From the NCBI GenBank assembly GCA_041661445.1, contig JBAZUK010000001.1, positions 558,001-622,000 on the forward strand: a stretch of 64,000 bases of DNA, given 5' to 3'. Shown here one piece after another: positions 44,835 through 54,309 of this stretch. The notes below the pieces were generated by a model. The model searched no databases, was not told the origin of the DNA, and saw nothing but the letters and a program-made list of their open reading frames with translations. Every line of letters starts with the position of its first letter. Position 1 is the stretch's first letter. Source of the stretch: JBAZUK01 sp041661445. Its GTDB lineage: Bacteria > Chlamydiota > Chlamydiia > Chlamydiales > SM23-39. A program made the translations under genes and the position numbers.

Positions 44835-47360
44835 GTGGTGAATTTTAATATGTTTAAAAATTTAAAAACTCATGCAATAAATTTAAATGAGATATTCAAT
44901 CTCTATAAAACATCTGCAGATGGATTGTCTCAAAAAGAGGCAGACAACAGATTAAAGATTTATGGAGAAAATACTTTAAAGGAAAAGGAAGAGAGCAAAT
45001 TTATAATTTTTTTCAGGCAGTTTAACAGTATACTTATCTATGTGCTCCTAGCAGCTTCTTTGTTTAGTATCTTAACCTATAAATATGTTGAATTCCTTGT
45101 AATCATTTTTATAATTTTGGTTAATAGTATAATTGGATTTATCCAGGAAGTAAAAGCTTTAAGTTCTATAAAGGCCCTAAAGAAATTAACTAAAAGCAAA
45201 ACAAAGGTTTTAAGGGATGGCCAGGTAGTCCAAATATCATCTGATTTGATTGTTCCTGGGGATATAGTAATATTTTCGGAAGGAGATGTTGTTGTAGCAG
45301 ATATAAGACTAATTGAAAGTAGTAGCTTAATGCTTGATGAATCAACCCTAACAGGTGAATCAATGCCTGTTATCAAGGATCATGCTGCTGAAATTCCTGA
45401 AAATGCACTTCCCTATGAATTGAGAAATACGCTTTTTAGCGGAACTGCAGTTGTTAAAGGCAGGGGACTAGGGGTTGTTACTAAAACTGCAGATTATACT
45501 TATTTAGCTTCTATTGCTGAAGAGAAAGAAAAATCTCCAAAAACGCCATTTACAGAAGCAATAGCCTCTTTCTCTAAAAAATATATTTTTCTGCTTGTTT
45601 TTCTTTTTTCAATTATTGCTTTTGTTGGGATTTTACAAAATAGACACTTATTTGATTTAGTATATATTTTAATTGCCGAACTGGTCTCAGCTGTGCCAGA
45701 GGGACTCCCTATTGTGATTACAACTGTTTTAGTTGTAGGGGCAATTTCACTTAGCAAAAAGAAGACGCTTGTCAGATATCTGCCGTCCGTTGAAACTTTA
45801 GGCAGTGCGACAGTAATTGCATCTGACAAGACAGGAACCATTACAGAAGGAAAATTAGAAGTTAAGGATTTTTATGCGATTGACTTAAAAAAATTAAGAT
45901 TGGTCGCTGCTTTATGTAATGAAATAGATAATGATATTGGTGATCCTTTAGATATAGCACTTAGAAATTGGGTAGATGATCACAATTCATTAAGAGAAAA
46001 ACATGTTCATATTAATACTTTTTCTTTTGATATCCATTTAAGGGCGATGGCTACAGTATATGAGGTTGATAGTAAAAAAGAGATTTTAGTAAAGGGAGCC
46101 TTTGAATCTCTTAAAGAAATTGCTTCTAATAAACAGGACTTTGAAATATTAGAAAAACATCTTATGACTTTATCTCAAGAAGGTCTTCGAACTATTGCCT
46201 TGGGATATGGAGAATATAATAATGAAAAAGAATTCAAGTCTTGGAAAATTAAAATTGTTGGATTGGTAGGCTTTTTAGATCCTCCTAAAAAAGAAGTAAA
46301 AGAAGCTGTCCTGGAAGCAAAAAGAGCAGGTATTAAAGTAATTATGCTAACAGGAGATTTTCCTTTAACTGCGAAGGCTATTGCAAAAGATGTTGCAATT
46401 TTTAAAGAAGGGGATGAGCTTTTAACCGGTGACGAACTTGAGCAAATGGATGATAAAACTTTATATGAGCGTTTAAAAAACACTTCAGTCTTAGCCAGGA
46501 TCTTGCCTGAACATAAATCTAGGATAGTAAGGGTGATGCAGGAAAATGATGAAATTGTAGCTGTTAGTGGAGATGGAGTAAACGATGTTCCTGCTCTTAG
46601 AACAGCAGACTTGGGGATTGCCATGGGATCAGGCTCAGAGGCTGCTAAAAGTGTGTCAAAGATGATTATAATCGATAATAATTTAAAAGTGATCGTCGGC
46701 GCAATTAAAAATGGCAGGGTAATCGTAGGAAATATCAGAAAAGTTATCTATTATTTATTGTCTTCCTCTTTATTAGAAATTACATTGATATCGGGGGCGA
46801 TCTTTGCAAATCTTCCGCTTCCAATATCTGCAATACAGATACTTTGGCTTAATTTGGTGACAGGTGGAATGCAGGATAAAACCTTTCCGTTTGCAAAAGA
46901 AGAAGAAAATGTAATGCTGAATAAGCCAAAGAAACCGAAGAAGGAATTTTTTGATTTGCAACAGGTTTCAAACATTCTGTTCTTTGGATTGTTCTCAGGC
47001 TTATTTATGCTTCTTCTTTTTAACCATTTAAGACTGTATTACGATCATTCAGTTACGCTTACAATCATTTTCACATGTGTGGTTTTGATGCAGCTTGCAA
47101 ATGGAATTCAAGCCCAGAAAGAAAACGAACCGTTTTTTAAAAATATTAAAAGAAGTTTTACAATAAACCCATATATTTTTCTTGGTGTCGGCGCTGGGTT
47201 CTTAATGCAGCTTTTTGCTATATATATTGCTGAAGACTTGTTTTTGACAGAGCATATCTCTTTTCAGCTATGGCTTTATCCTCTGGCGATGTTTTTTGTT
47301 GCATTTTTTTTAGTGGAATTGAGAAAATGCATTTATTGTTTTTTTAGGAGATTTAAATGA
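44835..47360 (+). CDS. P-type cation-transporting ATPase (P2A-like)
   Basis: The 841-residue protein has the full P-type set: TGES (actuator), SAVPEGLPI (M4), SDKTGTIT with the phosphorylated Asp near residue 331, KGAFES (nucleotide binding), MLTGD and GDGVNDVPAL. It has about ten membrane helices. The overall pattern is that of Ca2+/cation ATPases (PMCA/SERCA-like). In M6 the usual NLVTDG reads NLVTGG, so the cation-binding Asp (Asp800 in SERCA) is Gly; substrate is therefore uncertain. The start may be the GTG at 44835 or, more likely, the ATG at 44850. Its stop overlaps the next gene by four bases. Confidence 0.92.
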   Translation: MVNFNMFKNLKTHAINLNEIFNLYKTSADGLSQKEADNRLKIYGENTLKEKEESKFIIFFRQFNSILIYVLLAASLFSILTYKYVEFLVIIFIILVNSIIGFIQEVKALSSIKALKKLTKSKTKVLRDGQVVQISSDLIVPGDIVIFSEGDVVVADIRLIESSSLMLDESTLTGESMPVIKDHAAEIPENALPYELRNTLFSGTAVVKGRGLGVVTKTADYTYLASIAEEKEKSPKTPFTEAIASFSKKYIFLLVFLFSIIAFVGILQNRHLFDLVYILIAELVSAVPEGLPIVITTVLVVGAISLSKKKTLVRYLPSVETLGSATVIASDKTGTITEGKLEVKDFYAIDLKKLRLVAALCNEIDNDIGDPLDIALRNWVDDHNSLREKHVHINTFSFDIHLRAMATVYEVDSKKEILVKGAFESLKEIASNKQDFEILEKHLMTLSQEGLRTIALGYGEYNNEKEFKSWKIKIVGLVGFLDPPKKEVKEAVLEAKRAGIKVIMLTGDFPLTAKAIAKDVAIFKEGDELLTGDELEQMDDKTLYERLKNTSVLARILPEHKSRIVRVMQENDEIVAVSGDGVNDVPALRTADLGIAMGSGSEAAKSVSKMIIIDNNLKVIVGAIKNGRVIVGNIRKVIYYLLSSSLLEITLISGAIFANLPLPISAIQILWLNLVTGGMQDKTFPFAKEEENVMLNKPKKPKKEFFDLQQVSNILFFGLFSGLFMLLLFNHLRLYYDHSVTLTIIFTCVVLMQLANGIQAQKENEPFFKNIKRSFTINPYIFLGVGAGFLMQLFAIYIAEDLFLTEHISFQLWLYPLAMFFVAFFLVELRKCIYCFFRRFK

Positions 47361-47704
47361 AAAAAATTATATTTATATTTATTATTTTATTTTCAGTTAA
47401 AGGATTTGCCATTCTTCCGCCTTTATATCATTCTTTAAATGAAATTAAGGCTATCACATCAGATGAAAGATTATCAAATGAGCTTGGTAGCGCGGAATTA
47501 ATTTTGGAAATCAAAAAAAATGAGAGCGGTTATCTGATCACAACAAATAAGTCTACCCTCCAGGTAGATGTAATCTATATCCCTCAAAAGATGATCGGAC
47601 CTGGGAAATTCGAATTAAAGTTTTATGACAAGAAACCAAAAGTTTTGTTAGATGAAGAAACCAATGAATTACTTGATGGGGATAACAAATATATAGAAGA
47701 TTAA
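47357..47704 (+). CDS. Small exported protein coupled to the P-type ATPase
   Basis: The 115-residue product has a signal peptide (MKKIIFIFIILFSVKGFA) and a short mature domain (ILPPLYHSLNEIKAITS ... LLDGDNKYIED) with an acidic end. The start overlaps the ATPase stop (ATGA), which implies co-expression. The layout resembles small periplasmic accessory proteins, but no family is recognised. A shallow 8-bp inverted repeat lies just past the stop (47710-47737). Confidence 0.68.
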   Translation: MKKIIFIFIILFSVKGFAILPPLYHSLNEIKAITSDERLSNELGSAELILEIKKNESGYLITTNKSTLQVDVIYIPQKMIGPGKFELKFYDKKPKVLLDEETNELLDGDNKYIED

Positions 47705-47963
47705 AAGATTATGAATTTTGATAGATATTAATTCATAGCGTGATTTTTCAATATATTTTCAAATGATTTATATATAATTGCCTTCATAGTTTGAAGCAAA
47801 ATAACTTGAAGGCAGTAAATAATTTTCATTTTCACAACAGAAAGATGCTCTTTCTAAAACCACTCATTTTTTAATTAATAGCTGATTTAATAGCTTATTG
47901 TTATCAAAAAAAATTTTGTTGAAACTGCAAAATTCAGCTCTTTTGTTTTCGAAAAATGTGAAT

Positions 47964-48365
47964 TTAATATTCAGGTGTTTTTCTCATTTCTTTTTTTTTA
48001 GAAATTATTTTTTTTTCTTTGAGGATTTTTTCTTTTGCTTTTTTTGATCTTCTTTTCTTCTGCTTTTTGATCTTATAAATTTTTTTTTGCTTTTCAGATT
48101 CTTTCTTATAAAGAAGTTCCTCGATTTTCGAGCAGAGCTCTTTTCTGGCAATATATCGATTTAATGCCCTTGATCTTTCCTTTTGGCATTTGATTTCTAT
48201 GCCGGTAGGAATATGCTTTAAATATACACAGCTACTGGTTTTTTGCAGGTTCTGACCGCCTCTTCCAGAGCCTAAAACAAATTTTTCAATTAAATCTTCT
48301 TCTTTGATATTTAACTGATCCATCTTTTTTTTTAGAGATCTTATTTTTTCTTCTTTAATTTCCAT
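47964..48365 (-). CDS. Release-factor-like GGQ protein (ArfB/C12orf65 type)
   Basis: This 133-residue protein consists of a stand-alone release-factor domain with the GGQ motif at 36-38 (GSGRGGQNLQKTSSCVYLKH), followed by IPTGIEIKCQ and a very Lys-rich tail (about 90-133). It lacks the codon-recognition domains of RF1/RF2. Such proteins hydrolyse peptidyl-tRNA on stalled ribosomes; the basic tail binds the empty mRNA channel in ArfB. Pro before GGQ is Arg here. An exact match to ArfB or to the mitochondrial MTRFR group cannot be decided by eye. Confidence 0.85.
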   Translation of the reverse strand: MEIKEEKIRSLKKKMDQLNIKEEDLIEKFVLGSGRGGQNLQKTSSCVYLKHIPTGIEIKCQKERSRALNRYIARKELCSKIEELLYKKESEKQKKIYKIKKQKKRRSKKAKEKILKEKKIISKKKEMRKTPEY

Positions 48366-48397
48366 AAACTATTTAGGTAATTTTAAAAATTCATGTC

Positions 48398-49063
48398 TTA
48401 TAATTTTATAGGAATAACTTTTTTCATTAAATTAACCGGAGGCATTTGATCTAAAAGATGCATTAGATTAAGTTTTTTTAGAGTTGATTTCAAAATTTCA
48501 TGTGCAATAGCTTTTTCAAGTTCTTCTATAGGAAATCCAGTCTTTTCTGAAATGTTGTAGAATTCCAGTTTGTCTATTGTAGGAAATGTTTGTTTTTGAC
48601 CATTTTCCTTAAACAGTACTACGCTAATATTATTTAAAGTTAATTTTTTAATTAAATATTTTCTCTTAGAATCTTTATTTGGCTTTGTTGGTGTTGAGAG
48701 CATTTTAGTCCAATTATTCTTAGAACCTGTTTCATTATAAAATTCTATGTTTATGATATTTTCATCCAATGTAATCGAATCAATAGTCATTGGATTACTT
48801 CTTATTTTTCTTAAAGATGACTTTACATCTATTTTTTTAGAGGAAAATGAGTTTTTAGTTTTGGCTTGTGCTTGATTTCCAATTTCAAAATTGTCAATTA
48901 CAAGATTGTTTTTAGATAGTGATATGTTTCGAATAGAAACTGGGACAGAAAATTCTTTTGATGCAATATTTGCTATTATGATTGGAAAGTTAAACCATAA
49001 AACAACGAGTGAAATTAAAAGTATTGAAAGCAGGGCAATCAACGGAATAAAAAATTTTTTCAT
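48398..49063 (-). CDS. AsmA-like inner-membrane protein (divergent paralogue 1)
   Basis: The 221-residue protein has one N-terminal membrane helix (about 6-28) and a beta-rich periplasmic part with an AsmA/DUF748-like opening (EFSVPVSIRNISLSKNNLVIDNFEI). The frame is open to 49114, but the ATG at 49063 begins the membrane helix and has GGTGG upstream. It shares layout, the NNW segment and a KTGFPIEELEKAI segment with the divergent gene at 49159. AsmA-type proteins are linked to lipid or outer-membrane homeostasis; these are much shorter than AsmA. Confidence 0.68.
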   Translation of the reverse strand: MKKFFIPLIALLSILLISLVVLWFNFPIIIANIASKEFSVPVSIRNISLSKNNLVIDNFEIGNQAQAKTKNSFSSKKIDVKSSLRKIRSNPMTIDSITLDENIINIEFYNETGSKNNWTKMLSTPTKPNKDSKRKYLIKKLTLNNISVVLFKENGQKQTFPTIDKLEFYNISEKTGFPIEELEKAIAHEILKSTLKKLNLMHLLDQMPPVNLMKKVIPIKL

Positions 49064-49158
49064 AAAACCACCATTTATCTCATTTTTATAATAATAATAT
49101 TTAAAAAAAAACATAAATTGTACATATGTAAAAATATAATTCTTAAAAATGAGGCTTT

Positions 49159-49866
49159 ATGAAAAAGTTGAAAGGGGTTCTCCTAATGATCTCCATTATT
49201 GTTTTATTTATTCTGGTTTTATTGATTATAAAAAAACCTTTCATTGAGTCGTATCTTTCTGCGAAAATGAAAACTGATGTAACTTTTGCAAAAATTTCAA
49301 TAGGATTTAATAAAACAGTTATTGAAGATTTTAAATTGAAAAACATCAAAAAAAACGAATCTAAATATGCATTTACAGCAAAAAAAATAGAGATCGATTA
49401 TTCATTTCAAAAATTATTTTCTGACCCCACGGTCATTGAATCGATAGCTGTAAATGATATTCATCTGGCAATTAATTGTCATAATCCTCTTTGCTCATCA
49501 AATAACTGGATTGACATAGTAAGCAAAATTAAAGAAAAAGAGAGCACAAAAAAAACAAAAGACTTTTTAATTGAAAATTTATATTTGAATAAAATGAATG
49601 TTGAGATAACAGGACTTGGAATTGATTTTGCTGATAAAAAGACTAAGTATATATCAAATTTGGAATTTAGAAACATAGGCTCAAAAGCGGGATTTCCAAC
49701 ATCTGAGTTAATTGCAGCTATTTTCGGTTCAGCAGGTTTGATGGATTATATTAAATCTGTATTGAATCCTAAGGGAATTATAAAAAATGTTTTTGAAGGA
49801 ATTAAAATCTTAGGTTCAAATGATGTTTCGTCTGAAAATCAATTAAATACTGAAGTAATTTATTAA
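49159..49866 (+). CDS. AsmA-like inner-membrane protein (divergent paralogue 2)
   Basis: The 235-residue protein has an N-terminal membrane helix (about 7-25) and a periplasmic domain that begins KMKTDVTFAKISIGFNKTVI and later holds SNNWIDIVSK and SKAGFPTSELIAAIFG, matching the same points of the divergent gene at 48398. The two starts are 95 bases apart, so they share a promoter region and arose by inverted duplication. Function unknown; relation to AsmA/TamB-type lipid-transfer proteins is by pattern only. Confidence 0.7.
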   Translation: MKKLKGVLLMISIIVLFILVLLIIKKPFIESYLSAKMKTDVTFAKISIGFNKTVIEDFKLKNIKKNESKYAFTAKKIEIDYSFQKLFSDPTVIESIAVNDIHLAINCHNPLCSSNNWIDIVSKIKEKESTKKTKDFLIENLYLNKMNVEITGLGIDFADKKTKYISNLEFRNIGSKAGFPTSELIAAIFGSAGLMDYIKSVLNPKGIIKNVFEGIKILGSNDVSSENQLNTEVIY

Positions 49867-49894
49867 GTTTTTTGATAAACGATATATTTTGCAA

Positions 49895-49935
49895 GAAAAA
49901 AAAGTAAGATAGGGGAAGTGTTTCCCCCTATCTTA
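49895..49935 (-). terminator. groESL terminator
   Basis: An 11-bp perfect stem (49905-49915 with 49925-49935) rich in G-C at its centre, followed on the minus strand by a run of eight T (A run 49896-49903). It starts eight bases past the groEL stop. Confidence 0.92.
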
Positions 49936-49942
49936 AATAATA

Positions 49943-51568
49943 TTAATATCCCATAGATGGGTTCATTTGAGGAGCAGATTCTTTTTCTTCTACTTCTTCT
50001 GTAATTATTGCCTCTGTTGTTAATAACAATGATGCAATAGAAGCAGCAAATTGAATTGTGCAACGTACCACCTTAGTTGGATCTACGATACCTTTTTCGT
50101 ACATATCTCCGTAAGTATCAGTCGCAGCATCATATCCTTCAGATACTTTCATTGTTTCTACTTTTTGTAGAACAATAGAACCTTCTACGCCGGCATTTTC
50201 TGAAATTTGACGTAATGGGTAAGATAAAGATTTTTTAATAATCTCAGCACCAATCTTTACATCGCCTTCTAATGAAGCAATTAATTTATCTAATGCTTTC
50301 TTAGTTCTGATCAGAGCAATACCGCCGCCAGGCAATATTCCTTCTTCCGCAGCAGCTTTAGTTGCATGCTGAGCATCATCAACTCTGTCTTTTTTCTCTT
50401 TAACTTCCAATTCAGTAGCTCCGCCAACTTTTATAACGGCTACGCCGCCAGTCAATTTAGCAAGTCTTTCCTGAAGCTTTTCTTTGTCATAATCTGATTC
50501 AGATTCTTTAATTTGCTGTCTTAGCAAATCGATTCTTTGCTGGATATCATCTTTTTTACCGAAACCGTCAACTAAAGTTGTCTGATCTTTTGTAACGATA
50601 GCTTTTTTTACTCTTCCAAGCATATCTAAAGTTACGTTTTCTAGTTTAATACCTAAATCTTCACTGATGAATTCTCCGCCAGTAACGATAGCAATATCTT
50701 CTAATGTTGCTTTTCTTCTGTCGCCAAATCCAGGAGCTTTAACTGCACAAACCTTTAATCCTGCTCTTAGCCTGTTTACTACTAAAGTTGCTAAAGCTTC
50801 GCCTTCAATATCTTCAGCTATGATAAGAAGAGGTTTGCCTGTCTCGGCTGCTGCTTGTAATACTGGAAGGAATTCTTTCATAGATGATATTTTCTTTTCA
50901 TAAATTAAAATGTAAGCATCATCTAACTCAGCTTCAAGTTTTTCAGGATTTGTTGCGAAATAAGAAGATACATATCCTCTATCAAAATTCATTCCCTTTA
51001 CTATATCAAGTGTTGTTTCAAAACCTTTTGCTTCTTCAACAGTAATGGTGCCATCTTTTCCAACGCTTTCCATTGCTTTTGCAATTATTTGACCGATTTC
51101 CTGGTCTCCATTTGCCGATATTGTTGCAACTTGAGCAATTTCAGTTGTGTTTTTAATTGGTTTGCTCATTGATTGAAGGTTTTCTACAACTGCAATCACA
51201 GCTTTTTCAATACCTTTTTTCAAATCCATTGGATTTGCGCCAGCTGTTACGTTTTTCAATCCTTCTGAATAAATTGCTTCAGCTAAAATAGTTGCAGTTG
51301 TTGTTCCGTCTCCAGCTTTGTCAGCTGTTTTGTTTGCAACTTCTTTAACCATTTGAGCGCCCATGTTTTCATGTTTGTCTTCTAGCTCAATTTCTTTTGC
51401 TACAGTAACGCCGTCTTTTGTTATTTGAGGTGATCCATATGATCTGTCTAAAACGACATTTCGTCCTTTTGGACCTAATGTAACTTTTACTGCAGAAGCT
51501 AAGATTTTTACGCCTTGTAAAATCTTTTGCCTTGCATCATCACTAAATTTTATTTTTTTAGCTGCCAT
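49943..51568 (-). CDS. groEL: 60-kDa chaperonin GroEL
   Basis: The 541-residue protein has the GroEL landmarks: VTLGPKGRNVVLDRSYGSP, VANKTADKAGDGTTTATILA (ATP site), KAPGFGDRR, and EEGILPGGGIALI. It folds proteins with GroES. The C-terminus ends PQMNPSMGY without a GGM repeat. The gene follows groES after 27 bases and shares its CIRCE-like operator. In C. trachomatis groEL1-groES-pepF (CT110-112) has the same order, which supports this as the principal GroEL. Confidence 0.98.
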   Translation of the reverse strand: MAAKKIKFSDDARQKILQGVKILASAVKVTLGPKGRNVVLDRSYGSPQITKDGVTVAKEIELEDKHENMGAQMVKEVANKTADKAGDGTTTATILAEAIYSEGLKNVTAGANPMDLKKGIEKAVIAVVENLQSMSKPIKNTTEIAQVATISANGDQEIGQIIAKAMESVGKDGTITVEEAKGFETTLDIVKGMNFDRGYVSSYFATNPEKLEAELDDAYILIYEKKISSMKEFLPVLQAAAETGKPLLIIAEDIEGEALATLVVNRLRAGLKVCAVKAPGFGDRRKATLEDIAIVTGGEFISEDLGIKLENVTLDMLGRVKKAIVTKDQTTLVDGFGKKDDIQQRIDLLRQQIKESESDYDKEKLQERLAKLTGGVAVIKVGGATELEVKEKKDRVDDAQHATKAAAEEGILPGGGIALIRTKKALDKLIASLEGDVKIGAEIIKKSLSYPLRQISENAGVEGSIVLQKVETMKVSEGYDAATDTYGDMYEKGIVDPTKVVRCTIQFAASIASLLLTTEAIITEEVEEKESAPQMNPSMGY

Positions 51569-51595
51569 ATTTTTACTCCTAATAAATTAATTTTT

Positions 51596-51910
51596 TTATT
51601 CAACTAATGCAATAATATCATCGGCTTTTACAATGATTAACTCTTCATCATCAACAGTAATCTCTTGTCCAGCATATTTATCCATTAAAATGATATCGCC
51701 TTCTTTTACTGGCATAGGAATTAATTTGTTCTCATCTGTTACTTTTCCTTTTCCTACTGCAATAACCCTTGCCATTTCTTGTTTTTTCTTAGCTGAATCA
51801 GGGATTATTATACCGCCTTTAATTGTTTCTTCACTTTCTAGTCTTTTTGCAACTACTCGATCTGCCAAAGGCATGATTTTAGTTTTTTTCACTTCAGAAA
51901 GTTTTGTCAT
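51596..51910 (-). CDS. groES: 10-kDa co-chaperonin GroES
   Basis: The 104-residue protein has the GroES core: IMPLADRVVAKRLE, the mobile loop ESEETIKGGIIIPDSAKKKQ, the VIAVGKGKV strand, and GDIILMDKYAGQEI. The frame is open to 51922, but the ATG at 51910 has GGAGG immediately upstream at good spacing. First gene of the operon, under the CIRCE-like element at 51985-52011. Confidence 0.96.
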   Translation of the reverse strand: MTKLSEVKKTKIMPLADRVVAKRLESEETIKGGIIIPDSAKKKQEMARVIAVGKGKVTDENKLIPMPVKEGDIILMDKYAGQEITVDDEELIIVKADDIIALVE

Positions 51911-51984
51911 ATTTACCTCCAATAATTTTTATAGCTTTTTGATGTAAAAAAATCATAACAGCTCTGATTATTTAATTCAAGGAT

Positions 51985-52011
51985 TTAGCAAATAAAATGT
52001 TTAAGTGCTAA
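51985..52011. promoter_or_regulatory. CIRCE-like operator (HrcA binding site) upstream of groES
   Basis: The sequence has the CIRCE geometry, 9-9-9: TTAGCAAAT, nine bases, AAGTGCTAA, against consensus TTAGCACTC-N9-GAGTGCTAA. One half matches at eight of nine positions and the other at six of nine. It lies 75 bases before the groES start. HrcA/CIRCE control of groESL and dnaK is established in chlamydiae. Confidence 0.75.
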
Positions 52012-52176
52012 TAAAAATAAGTTTTATATTTTTTTTTATCTTTTTTATAATTTAAATTTATTAGATTTTCTGTGAAACTTGAGTCGTATGAAGAAAATAC
52101 TTTCATTTTAAAAATTTCTTTGTAAGAAATTACCGAGAATTTTTATGATTAAAACATCAAACTATTTGAGAAAAAT

Positions 52177-53967
52177 ATGCTTAAAAATCGAGAAGAAATA
52201 CAAATTAAAGACAAATGGGACATAGAAAAGATTTATTCCTCACCAAAAACCTTTCAGGATGAATACTTGCTGATGAGTCCTAAAGATCAAATTAATAGAT
52301 GGAATGATTTGCTGGTTTTTAAGGGTAACCTGAATAAATCTAAAAAAAGTTTAAAAGAATGCCTTGATAAATACTTTAATTATTTACGAAAGTTAGAAAA
52401 ATTATATACATATTCTCATTTGCTGTTGGATCAGGATCTTTCAAATGATGAAGCAAAGCATTATTATGGGTTAATTTCTAATCTTTATTCAGAATTTCAA
52501 ACTTCATTTTCTTGGTTAGAACCGGAAATTTTACAAATAGAAGAAAAGATTTTAAATGAATATGTTCAAGATAAGGAATTAAAAGAATATTCATTCTATC
52601 TTAAAAATTTAATAAGACTTAAACCTCACACTTTGTCAAAAGAAGAAGAAAGAATTCTTTCCAGGGCTAATCAAAGCTTAGAAGTTACAAGGCTTGTTTT
52701 CTCATCCTTTAATAATGCTGATTTAAAATTTGACGATGTTCTGGATAGTGATAATAATAAACATCATTTATCGCATGGTACTTATCTAGTTTATTTAAAG
52801 TCTGAAGATAGAGTTCTTAGAAAAAATGCTTTTGAAAATATGCATAAAAAATATTTTGATTTTCAAAGAAGTTTAACTGAGTTGTTCTATGGTGAAATAA
52901 AAAATAGCAGCTTCATTTCCGAGACTAGAAAGTATGATAATCCTCTGGAATCTTTTTTGTATCCTAATAATATAGACACAGAGGTTTATTTAAATTTAAT
53001 AAAAACAGTTAAGGAAAATATATCAACTCTTCATAAGTTCGTTTCTTTAAGAAAAAAGAAATTAAAGCTCGATAAAGTTCATATATATGATTTGTATGTT
53101 CCGATAAGTGATGAAGTTGAAATAAGATATAGTTATGAAGAAGCAAAAGCCCTTGTTTTAGATTCTGTTGCTCCTTTGGGAGCTGAATACCAGCAGTTAT
53201 TAAAAAAAGGTTTGAATGAAGAGAGATGGGTGGATGTATTCGAAACAAAGAATAAAAGGTCTGGCGCATATTCATCTGGATGTTATGATTCTATGCCTTA
53301 TATTTTGTTAAACTATCAAGGGCAATTAAATGATGTATTGACCCTGGCGCATGAAGCAGGGCATAGCATGCACACTCTTTTAGCGAATAATAACCAAAGC
53401 TATTTATATAGCAGATATCCGATATTTTTAGCGGAAATTGCCTCTACTTTTAATGAGCAGCTTTTATTGGATTTATTAATGAAAAAAGCAAAAAATGAAA
53501 AAGAAAAAAATTATCTAATAACAGTAATGCTTGATAGAATAAATGCAACTTTGTTTAGACAAACGCTTTTTGCTGAATTCGAACTTGAAATGAACAATTT
53601 GCACAAGGATGGACAGCCAATAACTTCTGCTTTAATAAAGTCAAAGTACGAAGAACTGTATAAATTTTATTATGGAAAAGATTTTGAAGTTGATAACCTT
53701 TTGCAAATGGAATGGGCTAGAATCCCGCATTTTTATTCCCCATTTTATGTTTATCAGTATTCGATAGGAATTAGCATTGCATTATATGCTTTTATTAAGA
53801 CAAAGCAAGATGCAGGCTTTACCGAAAAATACCTCTCGATTTTGAAAAAGGGCGGAAGCGATTATCCTATGGCCATATTAAAACAATCTGATATAGATAT
53901 TACAAAATCTAGCTGTATTGATATGACGATTAAATATTTCAATGAATTGATAGAGAAAATTATTTAA
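52177..53967 (+). CDS. pepF: Oligoendopeptidase F
   Basis: The 596-residue M3 metallopeptidase has the zinc motif HEAGH at 392-396 (LAHEAGHSMHT) and a downstream Glu in LAEIASTFNEQL. The N-terminal helical part is of usual length. It cleaves short oligopeptides in the cytoplasm and would process peptides brought in by the Opp system. It is divergent from groESL. Start is an ATG with little Shine-Dalgarno. Confidence 0.95.
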   Translation: MLKNREEIQIKDKWDIEKIYSSPKTFQDEYLLMSPKDQINRWNDLLVFKGNLNKSKKSLKECLDKYFNYLRKLEKLYTYSHLLLDQDLSNDEAKHYYGLISNLYSEFQTSFSWLEPEILQIEEKILNEYVQDKELKEYSFYLKNLIRLKPHTLSKEEERILSRANQSLEVTRLVFSSFNNADLKFDDVLDSDNNKHHLSHGTYLVYLKSEDRVLRKNAFENMHKKYFDFQRSLTELFYGEIKNSSFISETRKYDNPLESFLYPNNIDTEVYLNLIKTVKENISTLHKFVSLRKKKLKLDKVHIYDLYVPISDEVEIRYSYEEAKALVLDSVAPLGAEYQQLLKKGLNEERWVDVFETKNKRSGAYSSGCYDSMPYILLNYQGQLNDVLTLAHEAGHSMHTLLANNNQSYLYSRYPIFLAEIASTFNEQLLLDLLMKKAKNEKEKNYLITVMLDRINATLFRQTLFAEFELEMNNLHKDGQPITSALIKSKYEELYKFYYGKDFEVDNLLQMEWARIPHFYSPFYVYQYSIGISIALYAFIKTKQDAGFTEKYLSILKKGGSDYPMAILKQSDIDITKSSCIDMTIKYFNELIEKII

Positions 53968-54309
53968 TTAAGTAAAATTATAGAATTATATTTTTATATA
54001 ATTATATAATGATTTTCTAGTTTTTTAAGTTCTCAGAGACAGTATGAGTAATGTTAGGAGTTTTTTAGGCTTAGATTGCTATCAACATTCATATGACGAA
54101 GGTTATTAACTAGGTAAAAAAATATTTCCCTGCTGTAGCTGAAAAAACAATAAAATTTTTTTTTAACTTTATCATTCTTTTTGAGAGAGCTTGTTTATTC
54201 GGATTGCCTCATAAAAAATGCTGAAAAAATTGTGAAAATTAGCAGTAAGGTTTTTCCTTTGTTAGGCTAGTAACTGTCAGGCAATATTTACAAATAAGGA
54301 TTTGTTATT
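53968..54309. other. Intergenic region after pepF
   Basis: About 340 bases. A+T-rich with weak inverted repeats just after the pepF stop (53980-54010), which may end transcription. I see no gene; the stretch near 54040-54110 is slightly richer in G+C but has no long frame. Confidence 0.45.

Noticed and set aside
45077..46975. Several long minus-strand frames inside the P-type ATPase
   Set aside because: They are antisense shadows of a gene with full P-type motifs.
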